From Variovorax atrisoli 110B (GTDB lineage Bacteria > Pseudomonadota > Gammaproteobacteria > Burkholderiales > Burkholderiaceae_C): a DNA stretch of 64,000 nt. Position numbers and translations under genes: made by a program. The DNA lies in the NCBI RefSeq assembly GCF_000382045.1, contig NZ_KB907451.1, forward strand, positions 62,001-126,000. Reading direction: 5' to 3'. The notes beneath the pieces were generated by a model, which saw nothing but the letters and a program-made list of their open reading frames with translations, had not been told where the DNA came from and made no database searches. Shown piece after piece: positions 33,440-41,923 of the stretch; position 1 is the stretch's first letter, and each line of letters begins with the position of its first letter.

Positions 33440-34312
33440 GTGGATTTCGGAACCTTCCTGGTCCAGTGCCTGAACTCGGTTCAGTACGGACTGCTTCTCT
33501 TCCTCGTGGCCTCGGGGCTGACGCTGATCTTCGGGATCATGGGCGTCATCAACCTTGCCCACGGGAGCTTCTACATGATCGGCGCGTACATGGCGTTCTC
33601 GCTCGCGCCGCTGTTCGGCGACCAGTTCTTGCTGATGCTGGTGGCCGGCGTGGTGCTGGCGGCCGTGTTCGGCTACCTGCTCGAATGGGCCTTCTTCAGC
33701 TACCTCTACCAGCGCGACCACCTGCAGCAGGTGCTGATGACCTACGGGCTGATCCTGGTGTTCGAGGAGCTGCGCTCCATCCTGGTGGGCAACGACGTGC
33801 ACGGCGTGAAGGTGCCCGCGTGGCTCGACGGCAGCTTCGCGCTGGGCAGCGTGATGAGCTATCCGTGGTACCGACTCTTCGCATCGGCCGCCTGCATCGT
33901 GCTGGCCGTGGGCCTGTACTGGGTGGTGAACCGCACGCGGCTGGGCATGATGATCCGCGCCGGCGCGAGCAACCGCGACATGGTGCGCGGCCTGGGCATC
34001 GACGTGAAGCGGCTCTACCGCATCGTGTTCGCCGCCGGCGTGGCGCTCGCGGCGCTGGCCGGCATGATCGCCGCGCCGATGTCTTCCGTGTATCCCAACA
34101 TGGGCGCGAGCGTGCTCATCATCTGCTTCGTGCTGGTGGTGATCGGCGGCATCGGCTCGATCACCGGTGCGCTGGTGGCCTCGCTGCTGGTGGGCTTCGT
34201 CGACACCTTCGGCAAGGTGTTCTTCGCCGACCTCGCCGGCATCGGCATCTACCTGCTGATGGCCATCGTGCTGATCTGGAAGCCCGAGGGGCTGATGGGG
34301 AGGCGGCCATGA
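33440..34312 (+). CDS. ABC permease, LivH type
   Basis: 290-residue inner-membrane permease with about eight helices, typical of LivH: LLFLVASGLTLIFGIMGVIN near the start, AHGSFYMIGAYM, and IGGIGSITGALVASLLVGF near the end. The start is a GTG at 33440 after GAGAGAACCTCC; no ATG fits the LivH N-terminus better. The end overlaps the LivM start (ATGA). Confidence 0.87.
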   Translation: MDFGTFLVQCLNSVQYGLLLFLVASGLTLIFGIMGVINLAHGSFYMIGAYMAFSLAPLFGDQFLLMLVAGVVLAAVFGYLLEWAFFSYLYQRDHLQQVLMTYGLILVFEELRSILVGNDVHGVKVPAWLDGSFALGSVMSYPWYRLFASAACIVLAVGLYWVVNRTRLGMMIRAGASNRDMVRGLGIDVKRLYRIVFAAGVALAALAGMIAAPMSSVYPNMGASVLIICFVLVVIGGIGSITGALVASLLVGFVDTFGKVFFADLAGIGIYLLMAIVLIWKPEGLMGRRP

Positions 34313-35268
34313 CAGCCATGAAGCGCGGCGCATTCCTGCTGCCCGTGGCCTGCGCGGTCGCCATCGGCGTCGCCGGCCCGTTCATGGGCAACTACGCATC
34401 GGATTTCATCGTGAAGGTGATGATCCTCTCGATCTTCGCGCTGAGCCTGGAGCTGCTGGTGGGCATGACCGGCCTCGTGAGCCTGGGCCACGCGGCGTTC
34501 TACGGCATCGGCGCATACGTCACCGTGCTGGCCTCGGGCAACGAAGGCGGCAACTTCGCGCTGCTGCTGCCGCTGTCCATGGGCGCGGCCGCGCTCTACG
34601 CGCTTTTCGTCGGCGCGTTGAGCCTGCGCACGCGCGGCGTGTACTTCATCATGGTGACGCTGGCCTTCGCGCAGATGGCCTTCTTCGTCTTCCACGACAC
34701 CAAGGTCGGCGGCGGCAGCGACGGCATCTACATGTATGTGCGGCCCGCCATCGGCGCGCTCGACATGGAGAACCGCACGGTGCTGTTCTACGTGGTGCTG
34801 GCGTCGCTGGTGTTCACCTACGCGCTGCTGGCGCTCATCCGGCGCTCGCGCTTCGGCGCGGCGCTCGCGGGCATCCGCGTGAACGAGCAGCGCATGCGCG
34901 CCGCCGGCTTCGCGGTGTACGGCTACAAGCTCGCGGCCTTCGTGCTGGCCGGCGCATTGGCCGGGCTCGCGGGCTTCCTGCTGGCCTCGCGCGACGGCGT
35001 GGTCAACCCGGAGCTGATGGCCTGGCACAACTCGGGCGAGGTGCTGCTGATGGTGATCCTGGGCGGCCTGGGACACCTGCGCGGCGCGGTGATCGGCGCG
35101 GTGGCGTTCACGCTGCTCAAGGAGATCTTCTCCACGCACGCGGTGATGGGCCCGCTGGCCGACCACTGGCAGCTGACGCTGGGGCTCACGATCATCGTGT
35201 TCGTGGCGCTGCTGCCCAAGGGCCTGATCGGTCTCGTCCAACGCCTGTCGCCGAAGGGGGCTGCATGA
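34309..35268 (+). CDS. ABC permease, LivM type
   Basis: 319-residue second permease of the importer with multiple TM helices. Hallmarks are LLVGMTGLVSLGHAAFYGIGAY near the N-terminus and MVILGGLGHLRGAVIGAV near the C-terminus, both characteristic of LivM. It starts within the LivH stop. A family 1 repeat separates it from the ATPase gene. Confidence 0.87.
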   Translation: MTAMKRGAFLLPVACAVAIGVAGPFMGNYASDFIVKVMILSIFALSLELLVGMTGLVSLGHAAFYGIGAYVTVLASGNEGGNFALLLPLSMGAAALYALFVGALSLRTRGVYFIMVTLAFAQMAFFVFHDTKVGGGSDGIYMYVRPAIGALDMENRTVLFYVVLASLVFTYALLALIRRSRFGAALAGIRVNEQRMRAAGFAVYGYKLAAFVLAGALAGLAGFLLASRDGVVNPELMAWHNSGEVLLMVILGGLGHLRGAVIGAVAFTLLKEIFSTHAVMGPLADHWQLTLGLTIIVFVALLPKGLIGLVQRLSPKGAA

Positions 35269-35283
35269 CTTGCACGCCGACTT

Positions 35284-35388
35284 CCTCCCTCCCCCGCTGG
35301 GGGAGGGCCGGGGTGGGGGCACGCGGCGCCTCCATCGAGCGCCCTGCCTGCCCCCATCCCCACCTTCCCCAAAAGTGGGAAGGAGCAA
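35284..35388. repeat. Intergenic palindromic repeat family 1, copy c
   Basis: Third family 1 copy: CTCCCCC-GCT-GGGGGAGG, GGGGTGGGGGCA, a 37-bp centre, TGCCCCCATCCC and CTTCCCC-AAA-GTGGGAAGGAGCAAG. Its terminal AAGGAG lies 7 nt before the LivG-type ATG at 35393, so the repeat itself supplies the ribosome-binding site. Confidence 0.82.
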
Positions 35389-35392
35389 GACC

Positions 35393-36139
35393 ATGACCGC
35401 ACTTCTCTCCGTCGACAAGCTCACCCGTCGCTTCGGCGGCCTTACCGCGGTCAACGCCGTCACGCTCGACCTGCACGTGGGCGAGGTGCACGCCGTGATC
35501 GGCACCAACGGCGCCGGCAAGTCGACGCTGATCAATATGCTCTCGGGCGAGATCGAGGCGAGCGAAGGCCGCATCGCGCTCGACGGCGTGGACATCACCG
35601 GCCGCGCGCAATGGAAGCGCGCGCGCGACGGCGTGGGGCGCAGCTACCAGCGCACGACCATCTTCCCGGAGTTCAGCGTGCACGAGAACTGCCGGCTGGC
35701 CGCACAGGCCGCGACGCCCAGGCCCTGGGCCTTCTGGCAGTCGTCGCGCGGCTGCGCCACCAGCAGCGCATCGGCTGACGCGGCGCTCGAAGCCGCCGGC
35801 CTCGCGCACGAGGCACAGCGCATCGCCGGCACCATGAGCCACGGCGCGCAGCGACAGCTCGAGGTGGCGATGTGCCTGGCCACCAATCCGCGCGTGCTGC
35901 TGCTGGACGAGCCGCTCGCCGGCATGGGTGCCGAGGAAACCGATCGCATGCTCACGCTGCTCGCACGGCTGAAGGCCACGCACGCGATCCTGCTGGTGGA
36001 GCACGACATGGACGCAGTCTTCCGCATCGCCGACCGCATCACGGTGATGGTGAACGGCACCGTCATCGCGACCGGCAACCCGGCGGAGATCCGCGAGAAC
36101 CCCGAAGTCCGCACCGCCTACCTCGGAGAAGACCACTGA
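35393..36139 (+). CDS. ABC ATP-binding protein, LivG type
   Basis: 248-residue ATPase. Walker A GTNGAGKST, a Q-loop-type GRSYQRTTIFPEF, a degenerate signature (MSHGAQRQLEVAM instead of the usual LSGGQQ), Walker B VLLLDEPLAGMG and the H-loop VEHDMDAVF. The signature change to SHGAQ is common in LivG proteins. The start at 35393 uses the AAGGAG inside the preceding repeat. Confidence 0.88.
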   Translation: MTALLSVDKLTRRFGGLTAVNAVTLDLHVGEVHAVIGTNGAGKSTLINMLSGEIEASEGRIALDGVDITGRAQWKRARDGVGRSYQRTTIFPEFSVHENCRLAAQAATPRPWAFWQSSRGCATSSASADAALEAAGLAHEAQRIAGTMSHGAQRQLEVAMCLATNPRVLLLDEPLAGMGAEETDRMLTLLARLKATHAILLVEHDMDAVFRIADRITVMVNGTVIATGNPAEIRENPEVRTAYLGEDH

Positions 36140-36222
36140 TGCCCCCACGTCCATCACTTCGTGTATTCGCTGCCCTCCAAGGGGGCGCCGGCCTCCCTTG
36201 GGGCGGCCCGGCGGGAGGCCAC
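36140..36222. repeat. Intergenic repeat, divergent family 2 copy
   Basis: The LivG-LivF gap holds TGCCCCCACGT-CACTTCGTGTATTCGCTGCCCTCCAAGGGGGCG followed by CTTGGGGCGGCCCGGCGGGAGGCC. It shares the ACTTCGTGT-CGCTGCC-AAGGGGG pieces of family 2 in a rearranged form, so I list it as related with lower certainty. Confidence 0.55.
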
Positions 36223-36226
36223 TGAC

Positions 36227-36928
36227 ATGCTCATCGTCCGAGACCTCAACACCTACTACGGCAACAGCCACATCCTGCGCGGCGTGCATGCGGGCGTTCC
36301 GGCGGCCACCTCGGTCGGCCTGCTCGGGCGCAACGGCATGGGCAAGACCACGCTGATCCGCACCATGATGGGCTACGTGCGCCCCGCGTCGGGCGAAGTG
36401 CAGGTCGACGGCCGCACCGTCACCGGCCTGCCACCCGAGAAGATGGCGCGCCTGGGCATCGGCTACGTGCCCGAGGGGCGCGGCATCTTCCCGAACCTGT
36501 CAGTGCGCGAGAACCTCGTGATGAGCGAGCGAGCCGGCATCGACGGCCGTCGCGAATGGACCTTCGACCGCGTGATGGCGACCTTCCCGCGCCTGTCCGA
36601 ACGCCTGTCGAACGGCGGCCAGCAACTCTCGGGCGGCGAGCAGCAGATGCTCTCGATCGGCCGCGCGCTCATGACCAACCCGCGCCTGCTGATCCTCGAC
36701 GAGGCCACCGAAGGCCTCGCACCGCTGATCGTGGCCGAGATCTGGCGCGTGATCGGCGAGATCCGCGCGACGGGCATCGCCACGCTGATCGTCGACCGCG
36801 ACTACCGCAAGGTGCTCGCGAACACCGATCTCGCGGTGGTGATGGAGAAGGGCCAGATCGTGCGGCACGGTGCCTCGGCGGACCTGCTGGCCGAGCCGCA
36901 TGCGCTGGAGGAACTGCTCGGCGTCTGA
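36227..36928 (+). CDS. ABC ATP-binding protein, LivF type
   Basis: 233-residue second ATPase of the importer: Walker A GRNGMGKTT, YVPEGRGIFPNLSVREN, signature LSGGEQQMLSIGRAL and Walker B LLILDEATEGLAP. The switch region reads LIVDRDYRKVL, with Asp where the H-loop His is usually found, an oddity also seen in some aromatic-uptake LivF proteins. The ATG at 36227 is preferred over an upstream frame that would translate the repeat. It is the last gene of the benzoate operon. Confidence 0.87.
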   Translation: MLIVRDLNTYYGNSHILRGVHAGVPAATSVGLLGRNGMGKTTLIRTMMGYVRPASGEVQVDGRTVTGLPPEKMARLGIGYVPEGRGIFPNLSVRENLVMSERAGIDGRREWTFDRVMATFPRLSERLSNGGQQLSGGEQQMLSIGRALMTNPRLLILDEATEGLAPLIVAEIWRVIGEIRATGIATLIVDRDYRKVLANTDLAVVMEKGQIVRHGASADLLAEPHALEELLGV

Positions 36929-36953
36929 GAATCGATACCGGGATGCTCGGGAC

Positions 36954-37349
36954 TCAGTCGTCGTCTCGTTTCGAAAGCCTTCGAATCTCGCCTTCCGCAA
37001 TTTCGCGGTGATGCGCTGACTCTTCGAGCGACAGGTACTCCTGGTACTTCTCGATCGCCCGTCCGAACTCCCCGGCATCTTCGAGCTGGCACGCCTCGAA
37101 CATGAAGCGCGTCAGCAGCTTGTTGGACTCCGGGTATGGCGAGGCCGCGTTCAGGTAGGGCGGCTTCAGCTCGGGTCGGAGCAGGTATATCTTCTGCTCG
37201 ATCTCGAATATCCGGGCAAGAATCTCGCCGATCCGCTCGACGTTTCCGCGAACGGGTTCGAGCCTGGCGTCCCGTATCTCCGACGCTGCACTGTCTAGCA
37301 ATCTGGCCGCCACGGTCAAAAGCCGGTGGATGGATTCGGGTGTTGCCAC
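36954..37349 (-). CDS. Unrecognised 131-residue helical protein
   Basis: 131-residue, mostly alpha-helical and charged protein starting at a GTG (VATPESIHRLLTVAARLLDS). It has no signal, membrane segment or known motif. The C-terminal part (DAGEFGRAIEKYQEYLSLEE) has the spacing of a single TPR-like hairpin. The start follows the upstream gene stop by 13 bp; the frame extends further but only across that gene. It forms a two-gene unit with 37363-37776, and its G+C is lower than in surrounding genes. Function unknown. Confidence 0.5.
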   Translation of the reverse strand: MATPESIHRLLTVAARLLDSAASEIRDARLEPVRGNVERIGEILARIFEIEQKIYLLRPELKPPYLNAASPYPESNKLLTRFMFEACQLEDAGEFGRAIEKYQEYLSLEESAHHREIAEGEIRRLSKRDDD

Positions 37350-37362
37350 ATCGACTATCCGG

Positions 37363-37776
37363 TCAATGGACGGCTTGCGCCGCCGCGTCAACCGGCGCTC
37401 GCAGCCAATAGCACTCCCCTGTTCCCGGAATGCTGCGAACGACGAAGCCGCGTCTTTCCAGAACACGCCGAAGCTTGAGGTTGGGATTTGCGCAATGCAC
37501 TGCATGAACCCGCCACTCGACGAACGCCAGACCTTCACGCCGGGCATAACGGTTGGCCAACGACGCGACACTCGGCAACGCTCCCTCGCCGCCGCCGTCG
37601 ATGTGCGCGAGTTCCATCACCAGCGCATCGTCATCCACCTTGAATCGGCCGAGCATGTTGGCGCTGCCGGCCTTGAACACGAGCGGCTCGTCCCTCAGAA
37701 CGATCGCCTGGAGTTCTTCATTCGGCAACTGAAGAACTTCGTCTACGGTGTAGCCCTCCAGCAGGACCTGTGACAT
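37363..37776 (-). CDS. Unrecognised 137-residue protein, possible GNAT-like fold
   Basis: 137-residue protein starting MSQVLLEGYTVDEVLQLPN. The end, with ANPNLKLRRVLERRGFVVR and TGECYWLRAP, resembles the final helix-strand of GNAT acetyltransferases (NxKLxRxLxxxGF). The acetyl-CoA pyrophosphate loop (Q/RxxGxG/A) is not visible, so catalytic activity is doubtful. GAGGTTTGCGC precedes the ATG. It is followed at once by the 131-residue gene, and codon usage is less extreme than in neighbouring genes. An acquired two-gene unit is possible; function not identified. Confidence 0.55.
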   Translation of the reverse strand: MSQVLLEGYTVDEVLQLPNEELQAIVLRDEPLVFKAGSANMLGRFKVDDDALVMELAHIDGGGEGALPSVASLANRYARREGLAFVEWRVHAVHCANPNLKLRRVLERRGFVVRSIPGTGECYWLRAPVDAAAQAVH

Positions 37777-37851
37777 GCGCAAACCTCCTCGACAACGAAA
37801 GAGCAATCGTCAGGAAGCGTAACCGAAGGGGTTCTCCACCGGGTTTCACCT

Positions 37852-37873
37852 CTGTCCTGCGACAGCGCGACAG
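37852..37873. promoter_or_regulatory. TGCGACA-type site before the sigma54 activator gene
   Basis: CTGTCCTGCGACAGCGCGACAG contains CTGTC-N3-GACAG style symmetry and the TGCGACA word that recurs three times upstream of the monooxygenase gene at 40116. It lies 74 bp before the activator ATG and suggests autoregulation. Confidence 0.4.
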
Positions 37874-37946
37874 CCGAATGATGGAAGGCTGCACGGCCCC
37901 GGCCTGGCCGTGCGCACCCCATTCCCCTCCACTCGCGAGGCTGCGC

Positions 37947-39929
37947 ATGACGTCCCTGCAATCGCGCCACATCGACAACGTCTACTCCGTCGCCACCGGC
38001 ACTGCGCTCGTGGCCGATCCGACGCAGAGCCTGGTCCACAAGTCGTGGGCGCGCTGCGTGCGCGACCATGGGCTCGATCCGTCGAAGCCGACGCCGGCGC
38101 GCATCCTGCCGGCGCAGGAGGTGCGTGCTCACCAGCAGCAGCTGGAGCACTTCCTGCGCGCCGCGCGCGCGGGCATGGAAGACATCTACCGCCGCGTGGC
38201 CGACCTGGGCTACATGGTGCTGCTGACGGACGCCGAAGGCATCACCGTCGACTACATCGGCAACCCCGCGTGGGACGACCAGCTGCGCAAGGCCGGCCTC
38301 TACCTGGGCGCGGACTGGAACGAGGCGCATGCGGGCACCTGCGGCGTGGGCACCTGCCTGGTGGAGCGCCAGCCGATGACCTGCCACCAGACCGAGCACT
38401 TCGACGCCACGCACATCGCGCTGACCTGTACCACCGCGCCGCTGTTCGACCACAGCGGCAAGCTCACGGCGATCCTCGACGTGTCGGCGCTGCGCTCGCC
38501 GGAGGCCAGGGAGAGCCAGCATCTCGTGCGGCACCTGGTGGCCATCTACGCACGGATGATCGAGGACGCCGACTTCCTGCGCAGCTTCCGCGGCCACTGG
38601 ATCCTGCGGCTGGGCAGCGCCTTCGGCCTCGTCGATGTGGCGGGCGAGGTGATGCTGGCCTTCGACGAGGGCGACACCGTGGTGGGCGCGAACGGCGGCG
38701 CGCGGCAGGCCTTTGCCGGACGCGCGCTGGGCGGTGCGATATCCGAATGGCTGCACATGCCGATGGATGCCATCTGGCGCATCGGCAACGGCGGCGCGTC
38801 GGCCATGCCCTTCGCGCACACGGTGCTGCTGCCGGGCGGCGGCGAGTACCACGCGTCGCTGCTGGCGCCGCGGGTGCGCAGGCCGGCGGCGACGGCCGCA
38901 GCGGCTGTCGCGCCGGCATCGCCGTCGGCACGTCCGGGCGATCGGCTGCCGCCGCTGGAACGCATCGCGGGCGACGATCCGCAGATGCAGAAGCTGCTCG
39001 CGCAGGCACGCCGGCTGGTGGACCGCGGCATCCACGTGCTGGTCGAGGGCGAGACCGGCAGCGGCAAAGAGGTACTGGCCCGCGCGCTGCACGGCGCGAG
39101 CAGCCGCGCGGCGATGCCCTTCGTGGCGGTGAACTGCGCGGCCATCCCCGATTCGCTCATCGAGAGCGAGCTGTTCGGCTACACGCCCGGCAGTTTCACC
39201 GGCGGCCGCGCCAAGGGCATGAAGGGCCTGATCGCGCAGGCCGACCGGGGCACGCTGTTCCTCGACGAGATCGGCGACATGCCGATGGCGCTGCAGACGC
39301 GGCTGCTGCGCGTGCTGTCCGAAGGCGAGGTGCTGCCGCTGGGCGCAGAGTCGCCGCAGCGGGTCGACATTGCGGTGGTGGCAGCCACGCACCGGCACCT
39401 GCCCGGGCTGGTGGCCTCGGGGCGTTTTCGCGAGGACCTCTACTACCGCCTGTGCGGCGCGGTGTTGAAGCTGCCGCCGCTGCGCGAGCGCGGCGACATG
39501 CGCTACCTGATCGAGGGCATGTTCAACGAGGAGGCCGCGGCGATGTCTTCACCGGCACGGCTGTCGGAAGAGGCGATGCGGAGACTGCTGGCGCATGACT
39601 GGCCGGGGAATCTGCGGGAGCTGCGCAATGTGTTGCGGCTGGCGTTGGCGCTGTGCAGCGACGGCCGGGTCGGCGTGGAAGACATCCAGCTCCAGCTGCC
39701 CGCACGGTCGGGCAACGTCGCCCCGGCCACCGTGGCGCATGTTGCAGCCTCTTCGCCCGACGACGCAGATGGCATCCCCGCCGCCGAGCTGATCGAACTG
39801 CTCAAGCGCCACAGATGGCACGTGGCACGCGCGGCCGACGAGCTTGGCTTGAGCCGTGCCACGGTTTACCGGCACATGAAGCGCCACGGCATCGCGCCGC
39901 CGCGCAGCCGGCCGTTGGCGGACGACTGA
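37947..39929 (+). CDS. Sigma54-dependent activator, AcoR type
   Basis: 660-residue enhancer-binding protein. N-terminal GAF-type sensor (about 60-230, with EAHAGTCGVGTCLVERQP), a second sensory segment, then a AAA+ domain with Walker A GETGSGKE, a sigma54-contact loop reading GSFTGG instead of the common GAFTGA, Walker B GTLFLDEIGD and a C-terminal Fis-type helix-turn-helix (VARAADELGLSRATVYRHMK). The ATG at 37947 is the first that precedes the conserved start of this family. Its target is very probably the monooxygenase gene at 40116, which has a -24/-12 promoter and TGCGACA repeats upstream. Confidence 0.88.
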   Translation: MTSLQSRHIDNVYSVATGTALVADPTQSLVHKSWARCVRDHGLDPSKPTPARILPAQEVRAHQQQLEHFLRAARAGMEDIYRRVADLGYMVLLTDAEGITVDYIGNPAWDDQLRKAGLYLGADWNEAHAGTCGVGTCLVERQPMTCHQTEHFDATHIALTCTTAPLFDHSGKLTAILDVSALRSPEARESQHLVRHLVAIYARMIEDADFLRSFRGHWILRLGSAFGLVDVAGEVMLAFDEGDTVVGANGGARQAFAGRALGGAISEWLHMPMDAIWRIGNGGASAMPFAHTVLLPGGGEYHASLLAPRVRRPAATAAAAVAPASPSARPGDRLPPLERIAGDDPQMQKLLAQARRLVDRGIHVLVEGETGSGKEVLARALHGASSRAAMPFVAVNCAAIPDSLIESELFGYTPGSFTGGRAKGMKGLIAQADRGTLFLDEIGDMPMALQTRLLRVLSEGEVLPLGAESPQRVDIAVVAATHRHLPGLVASGRFREDLYYRLCGAVLKLPPLRERGDMRYLIEGMFNEEAAAMSSPARLSEEAMRRLLAHDWPGNLRELRNVLRLALALCSDGRVGVEDIQLQLPARSGNVAPATVAHVAASSPDDADGIPAAELIELLKRHRWHVARAADELGLSRATVYRHMKRHGIAPPRSRPLADD

Positions 39930-39936
39930 GGCGCGC

Positions 39937-39995
39937 TGCGACAGTTGTCTCGCCTTCGTCGCATGCGGCGTGCGACAAACGCTTCCGCTGCGACA
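39937..39995. promoter_or_regulatory. Upstream activator sites for the sigma54 regulator
   Basis: TGCGACA occurs at 39937, 39971 and 39989. The first is paired with TTGTC (39945-39949) and the second forms GTCGCA-N7-TGCGAC (39958-39976). They lie 40-100 bp before the -24/-12 promoter, the usual distance for enhancer-binding protein sites. Confidence 0.55.
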
Positions 39996-40035
39996 AAAGC
40001 CCGCGCAAGTCATTGATCCATCGTCGCCCCGCGCG

Positions 40036-40051
40036 CGGCACGAAAGCTGCG
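40036..40051 (+). promoter_or_regulatory. Sigma54 (-24/-12) promoter
   Basis: CGGCACGAAAGCTGCG matches TGGCACG-N4-TTGCW at all essential positions: GG at -24 (40037-40038) and GC at -12 (40049-40050), correct spacing. It lies 65 bp before the monooxygenase ATG and downstream of the activator sites. Confidence 0.65.
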
Positions 40052-40115
40052 CAACGCATGCCGCGCCGCCCCCAAAGACGCCGCGCATCCATCAACGACG
40101 CAACGGAGACACGCA

Positions 40116-41918
40116 ATGACAGACCCCACCACCGCCCCCACCCGGGCCGCGGCCCAATGGCTCGCCGACTTCGCCGCCGCGCTTGCACGCAACGACATCG
40201 ACGCGGCCGTCTCGCTGTTCGAGGCCGACAGCTTCTGGCGCGACCTCGTCGCCTTCACCTGGAACATCCGCACGCAGGAAGGCCCCGATGCCATCCGCGC
40301 GATGCTGCAGGCGCGGCTGGCCGACGTGCAGCCCACGGCCTTCGCGGTGGAAGGCGAGGCGACCGAGGCCGACGGCGTGGTCGACGCGTGGTTCACCTTC
40401 GAGACGCGCGTGGCGCGCGGCCGGGGCCATCTGCGGCTGCGCAACGGCAAGGCCTGGACGCTTCTCACCACCATGACCGAGCTGAAGGGCTTCGAGGAGA
40501 AGACGGGCGAGAACCGCATCAAGGGCGCGGAGCACGGCGTGCACAAGGGCCGCAAGACCTGGCTGGAGAGGCGCCGCGATGAGGAGTCCACGCTGGGCTA
40601 CACCGAGCAGCCCGAGGTGGTGATCATCGGCGGCGGCCAGGGCGGCATCGCGCTGGGTGCGCGGCTGCGGCGGCTGGGCGTGCCGGCGATCATCGTGGAG
40701 CGCAATGCGAAGGCCGGGGACTCCTGGCGCAGGCGCTACAAGTCGCTGTGCCTGCACGACCCGGTCTGGTACGACCACCTGCCCTACATGCCCTTCCCCG
40801 ACGACTGGCCGGTGTTCGCACCCAAGGACAAGATCGGCGACTGGCTGGAGATCTACACGAAGATCATGGAGCTCAACTACTGGAGCTCCACCACCGCGAA
40901 GAAGGCGCGCTTCGACGAGGCCTCGCAGCGCTGGGAGGTGACGGTGGAGCGCGAGGGCAACCCGGTGGTGCTGCGGCCGAGGCAGCTGGTGTTCGCGCTG
41001 GGCGTGTCGGGCTACCCCAACGTGCCGAAGATCGCGGGCGCGGAGAACTTCAAGGGCGAGCAGCACCACTCCAGCCAGCACCCCGGGCCCGAGGCCTATG
41101 CCGGCAAGAAGTGCGTGGTGCTGGGCTCCAACAACTCGGCGCACGACATCTGCGCCGCCCTGTGGGAGCACGGCGCCGACGTGACGATGATCCAGCGCTC
41201 GTCGACGCACATCGCGCCCTCGCAGTCGCTGATGGAACTGGCGCTGGGCGGGCTCTACTCCGAGCAGGCGGTGAAGAACGGCATCGACCACCACAAGGCC
41301 GACCTGATCTTCGCGTCGGTGCCCTACAAGATCATGCACACCTTCCACATCCCGGTGTACGAGGAGATGAAGAAGCGCGACGCCGACCTGTACGCGCGGC
41401 TGGAGAAGGCGGGCTTCATGCTCGACTTCGGCGCCGACGGCTCGGGCCTCTTCATGAAGTACCTGCGGCGCGGGTCGGGCTACTACATCGACGTGGGCGC
41501 CTCGGAGCTGGTGGCCAACGGCAGCATCCACCTGAAGAGCGGAGTGAACATCGAGCGGGTGAACGAGCGCTCGGTCACGCTGACCGACGGCACCGAGCTG
41601 CCCGCCGACCTGCTGGTCTATGCCACCGGCTACGGCTCGATGAACGGCTGGCTCGCCGACCTGATCTCGCCGGAGATCGCCGACAAGGTCGGCAAGTGCT
41701 GGGGGCTGGGCTCCGAGACACCGAAGGATCCGGGGCCCTGGGAAGGCGAGCTGCGCAACATGTGGAAGCCGACGCAGGTCGACAACCTCTGGTTCCACGG
41801 CGGCAACCTGCACCAGTCGCGGCACTACTCGCAGTTTCTCGCGCTGCAGCTGAAGGCGCGCATGGAAGGCATCGACACGCCGGTGTACGAGCGGGCGCCG
41901 TCGCACCACGTGCGCTGA
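40116..41918 (+). CDS. SnoaL-like/flavin monooxygenase fusion
   Basis: 600-residue protein. Residues 1 to about 150 form an NTF2/SnoaL-like domain (AQWLADFAAALARNDIDAAV). The rest is an FMO-type monooxygenase: FAD motif VVIIGGGQGGIALGARLRRLG (about 167-187), fingerprint FKGEQHHSSQHP (about 311), and NADPH motif CVVLGSNNSAHDIC (about 333). The fingerprint lacks the Trp of classical Baeyer-Villiger enzymes, so N- or C-hydroxylation is equally possible. It is controlled by the upstream sigma54 promoter and convergent with an HSL-type esterase, a pairing often seen in ketone oxidation. Substrate unknown. Confidence 0.85.
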   Translation: MTDPTTAPTRAAAQWLADFAAALARNDIDAAVSLFEADSFWRDLVAFTWNIRTQEGPDAIRAMLQARLADVQPTAFAVEGEATEADGVVDAWFTFETRVARGRGHLRLRNGKAWTLLTTMTELKGFEEKTGENRIKGAEHGVHKGRKTWLERRRDEESTLGYTEQPEVVIIGGGQGGIALGARLRRLGVPAIIVERNAKAGDSWRRRYKSLCLHDPVWYDHLPYMPFPDDWPVFAPKDKIGDWLEIYTKIMELNYWSSTTAKKARFDEASQRWEVTVEREGNPVVLRPRQLVFALGVSGYPNVPKIAGAENFKGEQHHSSQHPGPEAYAGKKCVVLGSNNSAHDICAALWEHGADVTMIQRSSTHIAPSQSLMELALGGLYSEQAVKNGIDHHKADLIFASVPYKIMHTFHIPVYEEMKKRDADLYARLEKAGFMLDFGADGSGLFMKYLRRGSGYYIDVGASELVANGSIHLKSGVNIERVNERSVTLTDGTELPADLLVYATGYGSMNGWLADLISPEIADKVGKCWGLGSETPKDPGPWEGELRNMWKPTQVDNLWFHGGNLHQSRHYSQFLALQLKARMEGIDTPVYERAPSHHVR

Positions 41919-41923
41919 CCGGG

